Shown here: positions 1 to 11,338 of the stretch, piece by piece | Position numbering within the stretch: the first letter of the stretch is position 1 | Layout: every line of letters begins with the position of its first letter | Notes under the pieces: model-generated | Seen by the model: only the letters and a program-made list of their open reading frames with translations | What the model was told of the DNA's origin: nothing | The model's database searches: none | Assembly (NCBI GenBank): GCA_018881555.1 | Contig: JACAXG010000237.1 | Location: 72,939 to 136,938 of the forward strand | Direction of reading: 5' to 3' | Origin: Amblyornis subalaris | Taxonomy: Eukaryota; Chordata; Aves; Passeriformes; Ptilonorhynchidae | Length of the DNA stretch: 64,000 nucleotides | Translations under genes and position numbers: made by a program

Positions 1-1372
1 ACAGGGCTTTGTTCAGCCTGTTTTTCTGTTGGTGTGTAGGCGAGCAGGGTGTGCATGCAGGCATGGCTCAGAGACATGGCTTCACCAGGTTAGTGATGAA
101 CCAGATTCTCACTGGCAAAACTCTACAGAGACATACTCTTCATGGGATAAAGGATGTTTGAGTGTATCTTTGAATCCTTTTCAGTTTTCCAGACTCCTGT
201 TCTGAAGGAGGAAAACAGAACCCTATGGTGTCCTTGTCTCCGGTGACTCTCTCTCCTCGTCTTGCATCAGACTTCTGGGAACACACTCAGTCCCAGGGTC
301 TCTCTTAGGACATGTTTTCTGGCTTCTCTGTTTTAATTGCCTTTGGCAGACCACAACCCTGAATTTCTCAGAGTGGGAACCACAGCCTTCCCCTGGTTTG
401 AACTGGAGCTGGGTTTATTCAGATGTGAAGGAATGAATGAATGCACTTGGAACAGCTGGCCCGCAGAAATCACCTTTGCTTGTCACTCACTGGGGTTGTT
501 GTTAGTGTCACGGTTGTCCTTTCTCATTCTCATGTGCCCTCTGGGGCTCTTTTTCTGTATAAATCACAGCACTGACCTTGTGCTACACAGGTAGCTTGTC
601 GAAGGACACTGACTTGTTTGCTGGGAGTGAGAACACACAAACAGCAGCCTCAATGTCTTTCATGTGCTCCTGTGTCTAATTTCCAGACAAAATTTGGCTT
701 TGTGTGCAGGACTGTGTGGGATCCTGCCGTGCTCTTAATGCTTTGAAATCTGAAAGTGGCGATGGTGCAGACCATGGGTCAGTACAGTCAGCTTTCTGTA
801 GAACAGCAGTGGCTGAGCCTTGCTGCCAGCTTTGCAGCCAATGGCACTGCACTGCTGGGACAGCCAGCTCTGCCTTCAGCATTGGCCTTTCTTCCACACC
901 CTGGAGCAAGGAGTAGCGCCAGGCAGAGGAGATGGCCAGATTGAGTCACAGAATGTGTTTATTGCAAGCTGCCCCATTTTTCTGTCACAGTCAATATATC
1001 ATTGGTGTGTCTGGGCTGCTTCCTCTGCAGTTCTGGGTGGTGTGCCAGGCATTTGTGGTGTGCCCATTCACGGGGCTGCCCCAGAACTCTGTGCCTGCAC
1101 ACTGCTCATGCACGCAGTGGGCAGCTGCCCACCAGCTCAGAAGGCTGCTTGTGTTCTGCTGGCAGGGCTCAGGCTCGTCCACCTGCTGTGCCAGTCTTCT
1201 CCTGGGGACAGGTTCACCAGGGAAGGTGCTCCCTGTAGGCCTAGCCAACGTGCTGCTATGGGCAGGTGTTGGAGAGGCCCCATGGTGATGTGCAGGGCCA
1301 AGTGCATGTTCTGAGACATCTTCTTTTGCCTCTTTCCTGTGCCTTGCCTCGGTCCATGCCTGGCTCACCCAG
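1..1372. other. Segment left of the first FNDC4 exon seen
   Basis: No coding exon, RNA gene or repeat is recognised here. The first coding exon seen (from 1373) begins inside a codon, so a 5' exon carrying the FNDC4 signal peptide must exist; I find no convincing one in this stretch, and infer that this is FNDC4 first-intron sequence with the leader exon left of the window. Stop-poor frames are short and match nothing. Confidence 0.45.
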
Positions 1373-4300
1373 ACAGGCCACCGTCCCCCGTCAACGTGAC
1401 TGTGACACAGCTGAAGGCAAACTCTGCCACGGTCTCCTGGGACGTCCCGGAAGGGGATGTGGTCATCGGCTATGCCATTCTACAGCAGGTATCCAGCTTT
1501 GTCCCCAGGGGACTGGGAACACCGATTACCAGCATGCTCCTATGTTGGCCCTTTTGCCGCAGTCCGGGGCTCCTTTGGCACCTGCCCGAGGACATGTCTG
1601 CTGCTGAGCAGCCCTTGGCAGGGTGCCCCATCTGAGCCATCCATCCTGGTGGGAGGCAGAAGACCGCGGGCTACACTGGGAGTAGTCCCTCCAATGGCTC
1701 CCCTGGGATTTCTCTGGATAAGGAGGGTGTTTCAGCCATGACATAACCCTTCTTTGCTTGCCTTGCTCTGCCTATGCAGCCCTGGGTGCTCGTGGCTTCT
1801 CCAAAGAGGTGCCTGGCTCTCAGGCCATGCAGAGATGCTGAATACCCAGTGCTGGCCAGTCTGGCCCACCCTGGGGTGGGTGGGTGCCTGAGAAGGGAGG
1901 AGTGTCCAGTGTGTCCAGCATAGCTGTGCAGCTGGGGGCCTGTGCCTGGTGCAGCTGGAAGCAGCCTCCTGGCAGTGACAGCTCTTCCCTCTGGCAGCGG
2001 CAGGACGGGCAGATGCAGCGCTTCATCCGGGAGGTGAACACCACAAACCGTGCCTGTGTGCTGTGGGACCTGGCAGAGGATGCCGACTACATCATCCAGG
2101 TGCAGAGCATCGGCCTGTATGGGGAGAGCCAGGCTAGCAAGCGTGTCCACTTCCGCACCCTGAAGGAGACTGACCGCCTGCCTTCCAACAGCTCCAACCA
2201 AGGTGAGGCACTTCCTTCCAGCTTGCTCAGGTGCTGCTGGTGGGGCCGTGCCTGGAGGTCTGTACAGTAGATGGGCAGGGATTCAGCAGCCAGTGAGGAA
2301 GGTGCTGCCCTGAGCAGCAGGCTTCTGGGGACACACATGGTTGTACAGGCTGCTGTTGTGTCCACTATGTGTCCATGATAATATCCCCAAGCTGTGGTTT
2401 GCAGCCATCATATCCCAGCTCTTGGCACCTATTCAGCTAGGCCAGGACAGCAGCTGAGGCCTGTCCAGCTGCTGCCTGTAGGAAGCCAGTACTAACTCTC
2501 AGATCTTCCAGTCTGCAGGCTACCAAAGGACAAATGACAGCCCCACATTTTCCTTTCCTACTCATATCTGTGTTGCCTTGGGGTTGCCTATGTGTTGGCC
2601 CATGAGAGATAATCCAGGAATCCAAGAGAGATGATGCCGATATTGGGCATGGGAGTCTGTCTCCAGCACTAACTGTGAGAGGGGTCTTGAGTATGGCAGG
2701 GCAAGCAGATGGCTGACTTTCCTCAGAACTTTTGCATTCAACTGACCTGCCCTGCCCTGGTCGCTGTGTAGAGAGGGACCTTAGTGACTACGGGCATGCG
2801 TTGTGCAGTCCCTATGTGAACCCAAAAAAGCTGCTGGAATCCCTGGCTACCTTTGTAGCGAGGATGGTTTATCTGACACAGGAATGCCACAGGATGCATG
2901 TCTTCTCTCCAGACAGGATCCCATACCCATCCTTGTTTGGGGGAGGTGGGCTTCTCTCCTTTGGAGTTCCTCAAATCCTCTTGTGTTGCTGTGGTGGGAG
3001 GGTATCTGCTGCCAGCCCTGCTTGGGGTCTCCTCTCTGCAGGTGACATCACCATGGAAGGGCTGGACAAAGACCGGCAGCTGCAGACGGGCGAGATCATC
3101 ATCATCGTGGCTGTGCTGCTCATGTGGGCTGGTGAGTGCCACAAGCGGTGTTTCGGTGGGCTGGGGCAAAGGTACAATCCATGGTTCACAAAGAGGATGT
3201 GGCTCAAGAGAGTGCAGAGGCACATTGGTGTGGGTCTGGTACCCTTTCCAGTAAGTTCATTGAGTCTCTGTAGGAGCTGGGGCCAGTGGGGTAAAAGGAG
3301 CAATCACAGCTACTGCTCAGCAGTAATGGCCCAGAGTATGTGGAAGAGCAGGACACAGAGCAGGACCCAGAGTTACAGGGTGGGAGCATACCAGCTGACG
3401 GTAAGGATTGTGTTGCTTGGGCCTTAGATGCCGTGACTGACATCTGGTAACACTGCTGCACCTCCCTGGTAGAGGCTGTGCCTCAGTCTGCTAAAGCTGT
3501 AAAGTGGGTGGTTTGCTCCTGCACAACACCGTTAAAGCCAGTGCTCCAGCAGGCAGCAGGCTGCCCTGGGAGCATGGAACCTAGGAGGTAAGTCAGCTCC
3601 TGGCTGGTCACATGCAGCTGCTGTGAATGGGAAGTCATTGGTCCCCTACTGCCTTCCCAGTAAATGTGGATTTTGTAGTGGCATCTTTCAGAAATCCTTG
3701 TCCTGGCCTTGACACTTTTCTGGTGCACTGGAAGAAAATACAAGATGACTGCTGGTAGTTTATACTTGGCACAAGTTGGCATGTCAGGATGCCAGCTGGG
3801 AGGAGTCAGGCCCAGTCTGTGTGTGCCTATGTGTTGTCACACACACACTGGGGTTTGAGTGAGTCCAGCATGGGCACACTCAGGGGCATCGCTCCAGACT
3901 CCTGTGTCCAGGGTTCCCAGGTGAGGGACGTGTGCTGCATGAGATATGTGCTGTGAAACTGTGGCAGTGACTGACTACGCAGCCAGTTTGCATGGACAAA
4001 GACAAGGGTTGGCTTTTGTGAGGGTCATGAGCACCAGCTCAGTAACTTTAGTGCTTTGCTGGAGGCACTCAAAAACCCACTCAGCTGCCCACTGACCTCA
4101 CTGTCCCTCTCTGAGTGCCTCAGCATCTGCCTTTAATGAGCACTGAGCACCTCACATGTGCCCCAGTGGTCTTAGCCACATCCATGCCTGTCTGCCCGAG
4201 GAAACTGGCCTGGCCACACATGCAGAGGTGCCTGGGGTGGTGCAGGCCGATGCAGGTGGGNGTGTGGGTGTGCAGCACCCCAAGGAGCCCTGGGCACGAC

Positions 4301-5520
4301 TGCTCTGCAGCTGGGATGCTGTGGGGAGGGGAGGCAGAGGCAGCCACTGTTAGGGAGTCCTTCATCCACGGTGTCTTTCGGCAGCGGTGATCGCCCTGTT
4401 CTGCAGACAATATGACATCATCAAGGATAACGACTCCAACAACAACAAGGAGAAGACAAAGCCGTCCTCAGAGCACAGCACACCGGAGCGACCGAGCGGG
4501 GGGCTGCTGCGGAGCAAGGTGAGTGGGGAGGGCTGGCAGGAGGGCTGGCATGTGACATCTGCTGGGGCTTGCAGCCAGGATGCGTTCTGGCTCTCTCCAG
4601 AAACGGAAACACTCCAGCTTATGCTCTCACCCCAAAGACTGAGGGCTTTTAGGGTGCAGTGAGCCCTGGTCTCTCTGGGGCAGTGTGTGTGCCCCATGGG
4701 TGATTGCAGGAGAAACATTGGAAGAGACGACAGGATATGTCAGCTGGGATGGCTCTCACATTGCAGGGTGGTACCTCACCTCTCACTGTAACAGGCCCTC
4801 CACCGTGCCCCTCCATCTGCACCTCTCCTGCACCCATGGACAGGTCTGGCTCCTGCCCGTTCAGGCCAGAGTGGACATGCTAGGCAGCTGTTCTCATGGC
4901 TCCTGCCCTGGTCTGTCACTGCTCACTGTTTACCTTCACCACGGCTGGCTCCAGGTCATCACCACACAAGTCATTCCAGAGCCCCTTCCTCACCCTGATG
5001 GAGGTGCTGTGCCAGGCTGTGGATGGGGAAGGAGCGGTACCTTCTTCTGGCTGTTCCCTCTGCCCCCGACATTTCTCTGTTTGTTACCTGCCAAAGACAG
5101 TGATATATAGTGCTGATGCTCTAATGGGACCATGCGTTAGGTTTTTGCTTGTGTCTCATCTGCTGCCTCTGTAAAGGGTGGGATCTCCCCTCACTGTGTT
5201 GCCCGACTGCCCCACTGATTCCACATCTTGGTTTCCAGCGGATGTCAGGAGCAGAAACTTCCTGTTTGGACTTCAAGGCCCCAGTTCCCCTCCTCCAGAT
5301 TTTTCAGCTTGCTGATTACTCCTTCCCAAAGAGATCCCTCCTCTTGGATCCCTATTCCAAACTGACCCTGCTCTGCTGAGATCTGCTGGTCTTGGTGCCT
5401 GCTGCAGGCTGAGGGGCTCTGCCGTGAGGTCTGATCCCAGGGGCACAGCAAAGCAGGGTCTCAAAGCAGATTTTTCTCTCATAGAAGAAATCTCCCTCAG
5501 TCAATATCATCGAGGTGTAA
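1373..5520 (+). CDS. FNDC4: FNDC4, fibronectin type III domain protein 4 (5' end missing)
   Basis: FNDC4 is a small type I membrane protein related to the irisin precursor FNDC5; its FNIII ectodomain can be shed and act as a ligand. Coding exons with GT-AG borders: 1373-1488, 1998-2202, 3042-3131, 4385-4518 and 5485-5520 (stop TAA at 5518-5520), which join in frame to 192 residues plus stop. Exon 1 gives the FNIII start (PPSPVNVTVTQLKANSATVS, then WDVPEG). Exon 2 completes the domain, with REVNTT and YIIQVQSIGLYGES. Exon 3 encodes a membrane segment (GEIIIIVAVLLMWA) that continues into exon 4 as AVIALFCRQYDIIKDNDSNN. The last exon encodes KKSPSVNIIEV. The acceptor at 1373 gives a split Asp codon; an alternative acceptor at 1377 is possible. 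FNDC4 is preferred over FNDC5 because IFT172, KRTCAP3 and NRBP1 follow, as in human, although the tail is FNDC5-like. The signal peptide exon is not in view. Confidence 0.93.
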
Positions 5521-6577
5521 GTGCAGCACCAGCTCTGCCGTCTGGCATCTTGGGTGTCCTGCCAGAGCCAAAGCAGGCCTTGGAAGAAGAGGCAGCACCA
5601 GGTGCCCAGCCTGGAACTCAGCATGCGACGATCCACGTATCAGAACTCCCGCTTTCCTGAGGGCACCTGTCCGGGGATGTGCATGGAGCCGGCTCCCAGC
5701 CGTGCATGCAGAGCATGGCCCTGCCCGTCCCACACACCTGGCCCCGCTGCCCTGCCGGTGTGGAGCACGGAGCTTAGGACAGGCGGGGGGCGGCCAGGGG
5801 GAGCCGAGAGGCTGATGCACTGGCCCGAGGGGAGGCCGTGCCCCTGCACACCAGCTTGGCCAAAGCCCTGGCTGCAGCTGTGGCACTGGATGCCTGCCCA
5901 GCATCAGGGGGCAGACCTTGCTCTCAGCTGCCTGTTGGGGCTTGGGGGCTGCTTGCAGAGAGCAGAAGCTTCTCCCGTCAGGGCCCCGGGGCTGAGAGAA
6001 TGGGGCAGTGCAGGCATTGCCCCAGCACTGCCAGGAGAGCTGTGGCCAGGGGGTAGGAGGGTTTGTCTGTGGGGCTGGGCCCAGCCAGCACAGGGGAAGA
6101 GTAGATGGCTACTGGAGAACAGGGCTCCACTGCACCCTGTCATGGCCATGCAGGGCCTTCGAGGCCTCTGTGTACTGCAGAGGACAAAGACACAAGTGAG
6201 GATGAGGAGCTAGTGCTGTCACAGTGCCTGGCCAGCCCGCAGAGCCTGCAGCCAGGGTAGGGAGTGCTGGTGGGAGCCCCACAGGGCTGGGGGAGTGGGC
6301 AGTGCCAGGGCACAGCTGTGGCTGTGCAGTGTCCCCAGTAGGGCTCAGTGCTGGCACATTCAGGCTGTTTGAGGGGAGCTGCCAAGCACTTTGTGAGCAG
6401 CCTGGAGGAGATAATGTTGTGGGGCCTGCAAGGTCTCAGTTGGAGGGAATGGGGTGAAACAAGGAGGCTCCCTGCTGGCCTGGCTGCTGCTCTCCCTCCA
6501 TGCTCTGCTCTGCAGCCTGCCACATGCAGGCTCTGCAGTCCTGGACTCAAGCTCCACAGGATCCAGTGTCTTCCAGG

Positions 6578-6583
6578 AATAAA
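6578..6583 (+). terminator. Candidate FNDC4 polyadenylation signal 1
   Basis: AATAAA in the sense direction about 1.06 kb after the FNDC4 stop codon. One of three candidates. Confidence 0.35.
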
Positions 6584-6695
6584 CCTCCCAGTAAAAGCAC
6601 TTTCAGGACTTTTCCTTCCAGGTGCTGCTCAGCTCCCACTGCAGGACTGGGTGGGGAAGGGACAGGATAAGCAACTCCTGTGGCAGGGTCTTTTC

Positions 6696-6701
6696 AATAA
6701 A
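6696..6701 (+). terminator. Candidate FNDC4 polyadenylation signal 2
   Basis: AATAAA preceded by TTTTC and followed by AGCAT, about 1.18 kb after the FNDC4 stop codon. One of three candidates. Confidence 0.4.
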
Positions 6702-7245
6702 AGCATACTGGCTCAAAGGCAGCATGGTCCCTGCAAAGCTGCAGGTCTGTGTGTCTGCGCACGCGTACATGTACCAGTTCCTGAATGCACATGTCTGGCC
6801 CTTAGGAGAAGACCCATTCCTGCGTCCTGTGCAAGAGCTGGGTACTGCAAGGTCACCTCGTGCCCCTCTGGCCCTCACGGGAGAGCTGGGGCTGCGAGCT
6901 GGGCCATGTTGTGCTGCTGGACCAGCTGCAGGCTGTCCCACTGAGGGTGACATCATGGCTGCTTCTCTGCAGGGAGCAGAGACATGCCAGCAGCATGGCC
7001 AAGAGGGGGACAAGGCTTGACCCTGACAGGCTGCCAGCCGGAGGGACCTGTGCTGCTCCCTGCTCAGGTGAGGAGAGGGATACCTGAGAAGCAAAAGCAC
7101 TGTGGCTGTGGGATACAACTGCTGCTGGGCTGTAACCTGGGCTGCAGGGAGCATGGCCACAGCTCTAGACACACAAACACCTTGTTTTGCCCACTAGCTT
7201 TTTTTTTTCAGGGAGGTACATTAAAAAAACTAGGGCTGTCAGGGA

Positions 7246-7251
7246 AATAAA
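7246..7251 (+). terminator. Candidate FNDC4 polyadenylation signal 3
   Basis: AATAAA about 1.73 kb after the stop codon, shortly after a run of eight or more T bases. A distal alternative to the two upstream hexamers. Confidence 0.35.
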
Positions 7252-7270
7252 AGAGTTTTAAGAAAATTCT

Positions 7271-8424
7271 AGTGCCCTGGAAAGTGTTCAGTCTGTCTTG
7301 GAAGGTCATAGCAGACATGTGCCTGCTATCATGAGATTTTTAGCCAGGCCAGAGCCACACACAAAGAATCAAAGGATCAGACTGTGTAGAAGAAATGAGG
7401 AGCTAGGGAAGGCACAAAAAAAAGAAGTCAGAATGCAGTCGTTGTGGCCAAATAAAAAAAGGAGCAAAAAGGTCTGACATTAAATGTAAAATCAGGGTGT
7501 GGTGTTGAGGAAAAAAACCCTACACCTCTGAAAAAAAAAACCCAAAACCAACCAACCAACCAACCAAACCAACCCCGAGCCACCACTTTTCCTCAACCAT
7601 GGCAATGCAGGAGGGCACGAACTGCAGAGATGAGTGCTGAAAACTGAGGGCCTGACAATGACCTGATCACCCTAATAACAGTTAAAGGTTGCTCTGTGCC
7701 CCCAGGTGAGGGAGAAAAGGCATGAGATCAGATTCAAGATGCAAAACTACACGTGAAAAAAACAGTGCACAGCTCCTGACTGACCCATGGCACCCCAGGC
7801 CTCCCCAGTGCCTGTGGCAGTCCCTGGGAGACTGGCCCTGGCACCCCAGTTGCAGCCAGCAACTGCTGCTCAGCTGGGCTGTCAGTGCCACCAGCCCAAG
7901 AAGGGCAGCTGTGTGATGTGACAGGAACCCAGCAGCCAGGGCGTCAGCCAGAACNCAGCTGCAAGCTGTTACTTGCCAGAGAAACCAGACATCCTGATGG
8001 CTGCAGCCTCCCCTGCTCCATCTGGGGAAGGAAACCAAGTGCANGGCTTGTAGAACGCAGCCGGGGTGCAGCAGGGCAGAGACACTCCAGAGCAGAGCAG
8101 GGAAGTGGGGAGAGAGCAAGATCTGCTGGCACACAGGGGCTTGTGTCTGCTCTGGCCTCAGCATGGTCAGTGCCAGCTCCTGTCAGTGCAGGTGACATTC
8201 ACACCAGTACAGCACAGCCTGGACCTGCTCTTCCCAGGTCACAAAGGCACCCTGGGCCCTGGCAGCCCTCAGCACAGGCGGAACAGCTCCCTCAGGGCTC
8301 ACACCCAAGGAAGACGTGCAAGCTCCAGGCTCCATGAGCTTGGAGCCTCACCACAGGCAGGGCAGCAGACACAATACCCCGCATGCTTGTGCGTGGCACA
8401 CATCCAGCACTCAAACCCACATGA
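7271..8424. other. Intergenic segment between converging genes
   Basis: Lies between the last candidate FNDC4 polyadenylation signal and the inferred 3' end of the minus-strand LDLRAP1-like gene. It holds an A-rich run and a short AACC repeat (7519-7577) and two single N bases (7955 and 8044). No exon, RNA gene or transposable element is recognised. Confidence 0.5.
7519..7577. repeat. A-run followed by (AACC)n microsatellite
   Basis: A run of ten A bases is followed by CCCAAAACC and then about five AACC units. It could be a simple repeat or the decayed tail of a retroposed element, but no element body is recognisable upstream. Confidence 0.7.
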
Positions 8425-8442
8425 CAACAGTAAAAAACTCAG

Positions 8443-8448
8443 TTTATT
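8443..8448 (-). terminator. Inferred polyadenylation signal of the LDLRAP1-like gene
   Basis: TTTATT on the + strand is AATAAA on the minus strand. On the minus strand it lies about 430 bases beyond the tentative stop codon at 8880-8882. It is the only good candidate seen between that stop and FNDC4, so I infer that the transcript ends near 8425. Confidence 0.55.
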
Positions 8449-8879
8449 TCTCTATAAAGGCAGAGCTTTCCTTTAAAAACCAGCTCATTTCACTCGTGAC
8501 AGGGTATGGGGCTGAACTGCAGGGGCAAGGCCTTCATCACACACTGCTCCAGGCCAAGAGCTATTGCTCCCTGAGGGTGTGTGCACTGCCTGCACTGGGC
8601 AGGCTCAGAGCACTCGAGGTGGTCCTGCGTGGCCTGGGAGTGAGCAGAGTGAGGAGCACAGGTCCCTCAGCCCACGCTGGGAGCAGCTGCAGCTCGGGAC
8701 GGTTCATGCAGGCAGCGCAGGACGAGGAGCAGGTGTTGCAGCCTGTGCACTCCATGGCAGCAGTGCCAGCAGCCCCTGTGCCAGGAGGGCAGTGCCAGGG
8801 CAGGGGCAGGCACTGGCTGGCCCGGGTGCAGGCACAGGGTGAATCCTGAGTGGCTGGTCTGTTGTTGCAGAGATTTGGC

Positions 8880-11338
8880 TTAGCCCATGGGAGTCGTGGG
8901 GCCAGCGGTCCTGGAGCCAGCAGTGGGGAGGTGTCCAACCCCTCCCAGCACCGTCCAGCTGTCTGGAGGCTGCCCCAGGCGGTAGCACAGCAGCTGTGCT
9001 GTAGGAGAGCTTGCTTGGGGCACAAGAGATGTTAATTCTGAAAAGGGAGAGGAAGATATGGACCATGAGGTGTGGGGCTGGGAGCCCAGCACAGCCTGCG
9101 AGGGGAAGCAGACTTTCCCAGGTGACCATCAGCCCCCTTGCCTTGCAGAAGACATTTTGGGGGATGAGCCAAGGCAGCACTGAAGGAACTTACCTGCTGG
9201 GCTGTGGGCTCCCCTCCCCAGCTCCTCCATGCTGCTTTGGAAGAGAACACAGCATCCATCATACCCCAAGCACAGCCTCCTGAGACATGGCATGCTCACG
9301 ACCCTGACAGGGCAGGTGTGATGCAGCAGCACCAGGCACTGGGAGTACAGAAGGCCCTAAGCCCCCTTGCTACCAAACTCCCCTCCCGGGCCAGCCTGTC
9401 CCAAAACTGCAAAGCCGTATCTCCTTCCCATCAGGAGCCCCATGTCCAAAGGGGTGCTGCTTCATCAGGCCACACACACAGCTCCAGTCTGTGCACACAC
9501 TGGTTCTTGGGTGGCACCGACTCAGCCCTGACACACCCCGGGCTGGGTGCCGCTGCTACGCACATGGAGAAACAGCCACAATGGAACAGGCCTCTCAGGC
9601 CCCCCACCAGCACTTCTGCAGACCTGCAGGCTAATCCTCTGCTGCTGGACTGTTCCATAAGCTCCTCCCCAGCACACGACACACACCATCAAGCTCAGCC
9701 CACAGCCCCAGTCCATGCAGAAGTCAGCATGACCAGGCCTCCATCCTGGTCCAAGTCCCATGGACATCAGTGGGAGAACAGGGACAACTCTGAGTCCTAT
9801 CTGAGAGACATGTCTGGACAGGCTGACCTCAGCAAAGACTGGCAGAAACAGAGTAAGAAACATCTCTGGGTGCATCCTGGGGGTCAGCATCTGTCCCCCA
9901 CATCTCTGCTGCAAAAGCTGGACTGCATGGTCTGTCCCTCCACCACTCAACCTTCTGTTCACTTAAGCTCTCAGCTGACAGAGGCAGAGAAAGAGGAAGC
10001 TTCCTCTTGGTTCCATGCAGCTCTCCTCCATGATCCCACCATGCCCACGGCCCCAGCAGCTCCCCTTGCATGGGGCACAGAGAAGGAAACAAGACAGGGT
10101 TCATCAGAGAGATCCCTGACTGCAAGCAGCAGCTCACCACCTACCCAGGTAAGGTTTCACTGACATTATCATCTTCCTCCTCCTCCTCCTCCTCCTGGCA
10201 AGCAAACAAACAAAACCCACCATGACATCTCACTGCATGGGCAAGTCTCTGCCAGGAGCGAGGCTGGGCTGCTCAGAGCCCATCTTGCCCCTTCACAAGA
10301 TAGTCACTCCCCAGGCACAGCACAAACGGTTTCCACAGGCAGTGGGGGAAAGATAGGAATGCTGGGCTGCCAGAACCCTCTGGGCTCAGGCATAAAAGGA
10401 CAGACAGGCCATGGCTCATCCCACGTCCCACTTCCCCTCCAGCAGCAAAGCCCCAAACGCAGGCTGTGAGCATGGACCATGCTGACACAGCTGCTGACAG
10501 AGTGCACCTCTGCCCAGGGACAGTGGTGGGTGGGCACACCCTGCAGCTGGAGGGGCAGGCAGAGATCACTGGGAGCAGGCTGCATGCAGGTACAACCCCA
10601 AGCACTGCCCAGCTAGACCCACACTGGAAGCATGAGGCCAAGGACCAAGCATCCAGAAGCTCCCAGACAGGGACATAGTGAGACCAGCATGACAATGCTC
10701 CAATTGCTGTGGCTGTGCAGGAGGTGCAATGCAGATGAGCAGGGCTGAGCCTTAGCCCAGGCTGGCAGGATGATGATCCAAGGGTCCTCTCCTTCAGAGG
10801 CAGCTCTCACCCCCAGCCATGAAACCAGGTGTGCAGCACAGGTCCCAGCTCCCTGTGTGACAGGGCCAGCAGAGCAGGGCTGAGGCTGCAGCAGTGCTGG
10901 GCCTGACAGCAGAGCTCCCGGAGCAAAGACACCAAGGAACTGCACCTGCTGTGTGAGCCACAGAGCACAGTGCACCTCCTCACATCAGGCTGCCACATGC
11001 GACAGGGGCTGTGCAGGTGTCAACAGGGCCCTGGGAGGGCAGGAGTGGAGAGCTGCATCAGGGTCACTCTGTTCCTGCCCTAATTCCAGACAGCCCTGGC
11101 CATGGGCCTGACTTGCACATACTGTACCCCAAACTGGTGTCTGAAGGGAGGGCTCCCTGGGGGGGTTGGCTCACGGGGTCTGCTGGGCTCACTGCTCTCC
11201 AAGACACATGAAGGGTGAAGGGGTTGATCCTGCCTAGAGCCTGGGACAGGGCAAAAGCAGCAGAGTTAGTGCCTGCAACCTGGAGAAAGACCAGCTGGGA
11301 ATGTACAGGCAGGGTGGGCAAGGAACTGGGAACCCCTG
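8880..11338 (-). CDS. Tentative C-terminal exons of the LDLRAP1-like gene
   Basis: Chosen only from splice signals and frame. 11193-11338 has acceptor CACAG and donor GTGAGC and contains AAFALSQALGRINP, faintly like the LDLRAP1 AP-2-binding helix (AFSRLAQSRTNP in human). 10145-10194 follows a strong pyrimidine tract and encodes an acidic run (seven Glu, then DDNVSETLP). 9194-9279 ends at a strong GTAAGT donor. 8880-9037 follows TCTCCCTTTTCAG and ends in TAA. Phases chain correctly from exon 5 to the stop. No clathrin box like the LDLRAP1 LLDLE motif is seen. Any of these exons may be wrong. Confidence 0.3.

Larger units (their letters stand above)
5521..7270 (+). other. FNDC4: FNDC4 3' untranslated region
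   Basis: GC-rich non-coding sequence follows the FNDC4 stop codon. Three AATAAA hexamers are in the sense direction: 6578-6583, 6696-6701 and 7246-7251. The second lies in ordinary 3'UTR-like sequence; the third follows a T-rich stretch. I infer that the 3'UTR ends after one or more of these, but which is used cannot be told. Open frames here (for example a 230-codon frame from 5521) match no protein and are put down to base composition. Confidence 0.5.

Noticed and set aside
337..594. Open frame with a hydrophobic stretch, followed by a possible GTAGC donor, as the FNDC4 signal-peptide exon
   Set aside because: It starts at TTG, the first ATG is internal, and the sequence does not resemble the FNDC4 leader. 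It would join only through the less favoured acceptor at 1377.
1..1372. GCKR, the next human gene beyond FNDC4
   Set aside because: No GCKR-like exon is visible in this stretch. If synteny holds it would be left of the window.
5521..6213. 230-codon + frame directly after FNDC4
   Set aside because: It lies in the GC-rich FNDC4 3'UTR, is shadowed by an equally open minus frame, and has no recognisable domain.
8561..9025. 155-codon minus frame as the last exon of the adaptor
   Set aside because: It is Cys-rich with no similarity to LDLRAP1. The overlapping frame ending at 8880 fits splice phase better, though even that is tentative.
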